The notes under the pieces are model-generated. The model saw nothing but the letters and a program-made list of their open reading frames with translations. It made no database searches and was not told the DNA's origin. Of a stretch of DNA of 64,000 nt, positions 63,526 to 64,000 are shown one piece after another. Numbering within the stretch: the first letter of the stretch is position 1; each line of letters opens with the position of its first letter. Both the position numbers and the translations under genes were made by a program. The stretch lies in NCBI RefSeq assembly GCF_001403795.1, contig NZ_CXSU01000012.1, positions 247,415 through 311,414 of the forward strand. The letters run 5' to 3'. Source of the stretch: Jannaschia donghaensis. Its GTDB lineage: Bacteria > Pseudomonadota > Alphaproteobacteria > Rhodobacterales > Rhodobacteraceae.

Positions 63526-64000
63526 CAGATCGACGCAAGATCCGGTGCCAGACGCGCGCCGTCCGCCGGGATCGGCGTGACCAGTTCGACCGCGTCGAAG
63601 GCATCGGCGAACCAATGGGCGAGGTTCAGTGGATCGGCCGCGTCCGGGGCATTCGTCGCATCCAGCACAAGACGCGACGGGGCCCAGACCGACAGGCGGG
63701 CATTGCGCATGGACCAGTCCAATTCCGTCCGCGTGTCGACCACGATGCAGCGGCGGTCCATCGCCGCCAGACGCCAGGCCGCCTGTTCCAGCGCCAGAAG
63801 GGCGATGCGTCGTTCGGCCATCGGATGCTCGGCGGGGGGCGGTGCGAAGTCCGGCGTGGCGATCAGGACGACCGGCCTGGGGTCCGCCGCCAGCCGGTCC
63901 AGCAGCGCGGGCAGCGCGGCATCTGCCTGCGCGCCGGCGGGCAGCAGGATCACGCGGGGCCGGGGTGCGTCGTCATCCACTTGGATCGCGGCCTGCGCCC
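63525..64000 (-). CDS. Probable C-terminal part of dihydroneopterin aldolase-like protein (5' end outside window)
   Basis: The frame is open to the right edge (AQAAIQVDDDAP...), so a GTG at 63980 need not be the start. The visible 158 residues contain MAERRIALLALEQAAWRLAAMDRRCIVVDTRTELDWSMRNARLSVWAPSRLVLDA-type sequence. I recall this as the C-terminal extension found on rhodobacterial FolB-type dihydroneopterin aldolases, encoded directly before folP and glmM. The aldolase domain itself would lie outside the window, so the call rests on context and memory of the family. Confidence 0.5.
   Translation of the reverse strand, partial: AQAAIQVDDDAPRPRVILLPAGAQADAALPALLDRLAADPRPVVLIATPDFAPPPAEHPMAERRIALLALEQAAWRLAAMDRRCIVVDTRTELDWSMRNARLSVWAPSRLVLDATNAPDAADPLNLAHWFADAFDAVELVTPIPADGARLAPDLASI

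Noticed and set aside
1-64000. CRISPR arrays, insertion sequences or prophage genes
   Set aside because: No regularly spaced repeats, transposase, integrase or phage structural gene was recognised anywhere in the window.

Overview
The window (64 kb, high GC, dense coding on both strands) comes from an alphaproteobacterium, almost certainly a member of the Rhodobacterales/Roseobacter group. The supporting evidence is a general L-amino-acid transporter (aap) operon, a class I PHB locus with phaZ divergent from phaC plus phaP and phaR, an ATP12-type ATP synthase assembly factor, a SAM-II riboswitch ahead of metZ, a DUF2927 lipoprotein and a LuxR/LuxI pair.

Region 1 (1-21100) is the S10-spc-alpha ribosomal protein cluster: rpsJ-rplC-rplD-rplW, rplB-rpsS-rplV-rpsC-rplP, rpmC-rpsQ, rplN-rplX-rplE-rpsN-rpsH-rplF-rplR-rpsE-rpmD, rplO-secY-adk-rpsM-rpsK-rpoA-rplQ. 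Gene order is standard, but the cluster is broken three times by unrelated DNA, each break starting just after a strong terminator hairpin. Break 1 (2705-5302) holds an AGCS-type sodium:amino-acid symporter and a frameshifted trypsin-like protease. Break 2 (7977-10110) holds a lipoprotein, a TIGR02466-type 2OG-Fe(II) oxygenase and an AT-richer orphan gene. Break 3 (14455-15818) holds a minus-strand structured RNA candidate with its own terminator and a secreted VWA protein.

Region 2 (21100-31700) holds a luxR-luxI quorum-sensing pair with a lux-box-like palindrome upstream. It is followed by rarA, then the tightly coupled series crcB-rluC-HAD phosphatase-ATP12 chaperone, then aapJQMP.

Region 3 (31700-43860) holds a PAS histidine kinase, a zinc-binding DUF6151-like protein, the PHB locus (phaZ/phaC divergent, phaP, phaR, with an animal-type haem peroxidase between phaC and phaP), a secreted protein with three PPC-like repeats, a class III aminotransferase, and a divergent OtnK-type kinase.

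Region 4 (43870-55720) is the most unusual part. A plus-strand operon (two zinc-ribbon/DUF4178 proteins, a small membrane peptide, DUF350, a membrane-anchored spermidine-synthase-like enzyme) faces a long minus-strand series (31-aa membrane peptide, XpaC, TelA, DUF2927 lipoprotein, SPFH-GYF protein, an 87-aa orphan, cytochrome b561, a double zinc-ribbon membrane protein, PfkB kinase, Dtd, SpeD). The two units meet where speE and speD overlap at their 3' ends. I infer a polyamine-linked envelope-stress or membrane-organising system.

Region 5 (55800-64000) holds a GST-like protein, SAM-II riboswitch-metZ, folE2, chrB-like/chrA, glmM, folP, and the C-terminal part of a probable dihydroneopterin aldolase cut by the window edge. 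No CRISPR array, insertion sequence, tRNA or rRNA gene was seen.
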